Shown in pieces: positions 5,275-5,760 of a stretch of DNA of 5,760 nt (position 1 is its first letter; each line of letters begins with the position of its first letter). Below the pieces are notes generated by a model that ran no database searches, was not told the DNA's origin, and saw only the letters and a list, made by a program, of their open reading frames with translations. Source of the stretch: an uncultured Planctomycetales bacterium (GTDB lineage Bacteria > Planctomycetota > Planctomycetia > Isosphaerales > Isosphaeraceae); contig CALKTZ010000073.1 of the NCBI GenBank assembly GCA_937997355.1, forward strand, positions 1 to 5,760. Direction: 5' to 3'. Made by a program: the position numbers and the translations under genes.

Positions 5275-5315
5275 TCCTTTCTGGGTTGATCGGGATGGCC
5301 CGGGCCATCCGGCGA

Positions 5316-5645
5316 TTACGGTTGATTCACGAGACGCAACGGCTCTCCTCCACCGCTCGGGATCGAACGCCCCGAGTTGGGAGCGACTTCAATGTGATTG
5401 ATCACCCGGCGCACGCCCTCGACTTGGGCGACGATCGCTTGGGCCATCTGCTTCAGGTAGTAGGTGGGCAGGCGGCCACGAAGCCAGAGGTCAGCCCCGA
5501 CGACCTCGCAGGAGAGGTCATTGAACGCCGAGTAACCGGATCGACCGAGCCGATGGATCGCCTCGATCTCCGCCCCCGTAGATCCGGTGGAGTGTCGAGC
5601 CGTCGAAGTTGTTGGCTCAGAGATTTCGAAGGATGGATTGGTCAC
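5316..5645 (-). CDS. BON-domain protein
   Basis: This is a 109-residue protein built around a single BON domain (about residues 25-88), the small alpha/beta fold found in OsmY and in secretin and mechanosensitive-channel proteins and thought to bind phospholipid or peptidoglycan surfaces. Recognisable parts are IEAIHRLGRSGYSAFNDLSC (27-46), the turn LWLRGRLPTYYLKQMAQAI (53-71) and the closing VEGVRRVINHIEV (75-87) with its conserved Gly. There is no signal peptide or membrane segment, so this version appears cytoplasmic. The N-terminal 24 residues are Ser/Thr-rich and the C-terminal 20 are low complexity. The start is GTG 5645-5643 with GGGAG about 9 nt upstream. It precedes csrA by 51 bp on the same strand, probably in one operon. 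The family call is good; the role is unknown. Confidence 0.85.
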   Translation of the reverse strand: MTNPSFEISEPTTSTARHSTGSTGAEIEAIHRLGRSGYSAFNDLSCEVVGADLWLRGRLPTYYLKQMAQAIVAQVEGVRRVINHIEVAPNSGRSIPSGGGEPLRLVNQP

Positions 5646-5729
5646 GATGCCGGCTCCCGGGGCAACGGGATGGGATCAACCATCACCGATGCTCGTGGCG
5701 GCAGCCGTTACCGCGATGAGTAATCTCGG

Positions 5730-5749
5730 GACGCGGGCGGTCCCGCGTC
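5730..5749. repeat. Strong GC hairpin near the window edge, possible terminator
   Basis: GACGCGGG (5730-5737) and CCCGCGTC (5742-5749) form a perfect 8-bp stem with a 4-nt loop. There is no T tract on either side within the window. It lies upstream of the BON gene and could end a neighbouring transcript or be a dispersed repeat; I cannot tell which. Confidence 0.4.
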
Positions 5750-5760
5750 TCCAGCCTTAG

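Noticed and set aside
5286..5723. 145-codon + strand frame opposite the BON gene
   Set aside because: Shadow of the BON-domain gene on the - strand, which has clear family residues.

Overview
The window is GC-rich and reads like a planctomycete chromosome, most likely from the Isosphaeraceae or a relative. The main reasons are a cytochrome c'-like lipid-free secreted protein with a C-terminal CXXCH of a type common in that phylum, and a BON-domain gene next to csrA. No rRNA or marker gene is present, so the taxonomy is inference from gene content.

Left part (about 180-3660, + strand): a compact four-gene stress-type cluster. It holds a UspA-family protein, a stand-alone type I phosphoribosyltransferase, an erythromycin-esterase-family (EreA/EreB-like) hydrolase overlapping it by 4 nt, and a dienelactone-hydrolase-like alpha/beta hydrolase. 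In other bacteria the phosphoribosyltransferase domain is fused to one or other of these hydrolase domains (for example Rv2030c in the mycobacterial DosR dormancy regulon, beside the Usp gene Rv2028c). Here the same parts are separate genes in a row. The true substrates of this module are not known to me.

Middle (3661-4500): a gene for a small exported cytochrome c'-like haem protein, preceded by a 208-bp leader/intergenic stretch and followed by about 200 bp without a convincing gene.

Right-middle (about 4501-5035): the remains of an IS200/IS605-family insertion sequence. The N-terminal third and the C-terminal third (with the catalytic Tyr) of TnpA are recognisable, but the middle, which should carry the HUH motif, is gone. 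In its place is a very AT-rich block of about 140 bp with imperfect terminal inverted repeats. The right-end hairpin of the IS is intact and ends about 10 bp from the csrA stop codon.

Right end (5046-5645, - strand): csrA (post-transcriptional regulator) and, 51 bp upstream of it, a BON-domain protein gene, probably co-transcribed leftwards. A hairpin with an 8-bp stem lies close to the window edge.

I see no tRNA, rRNA, CRISPR array or riboswitch. The least ordinary structure is the AT-rich block inside the broken transposase. The most biologically interesting gene set is the unfused Usp/PRT/Ere/hydrolase cluster.
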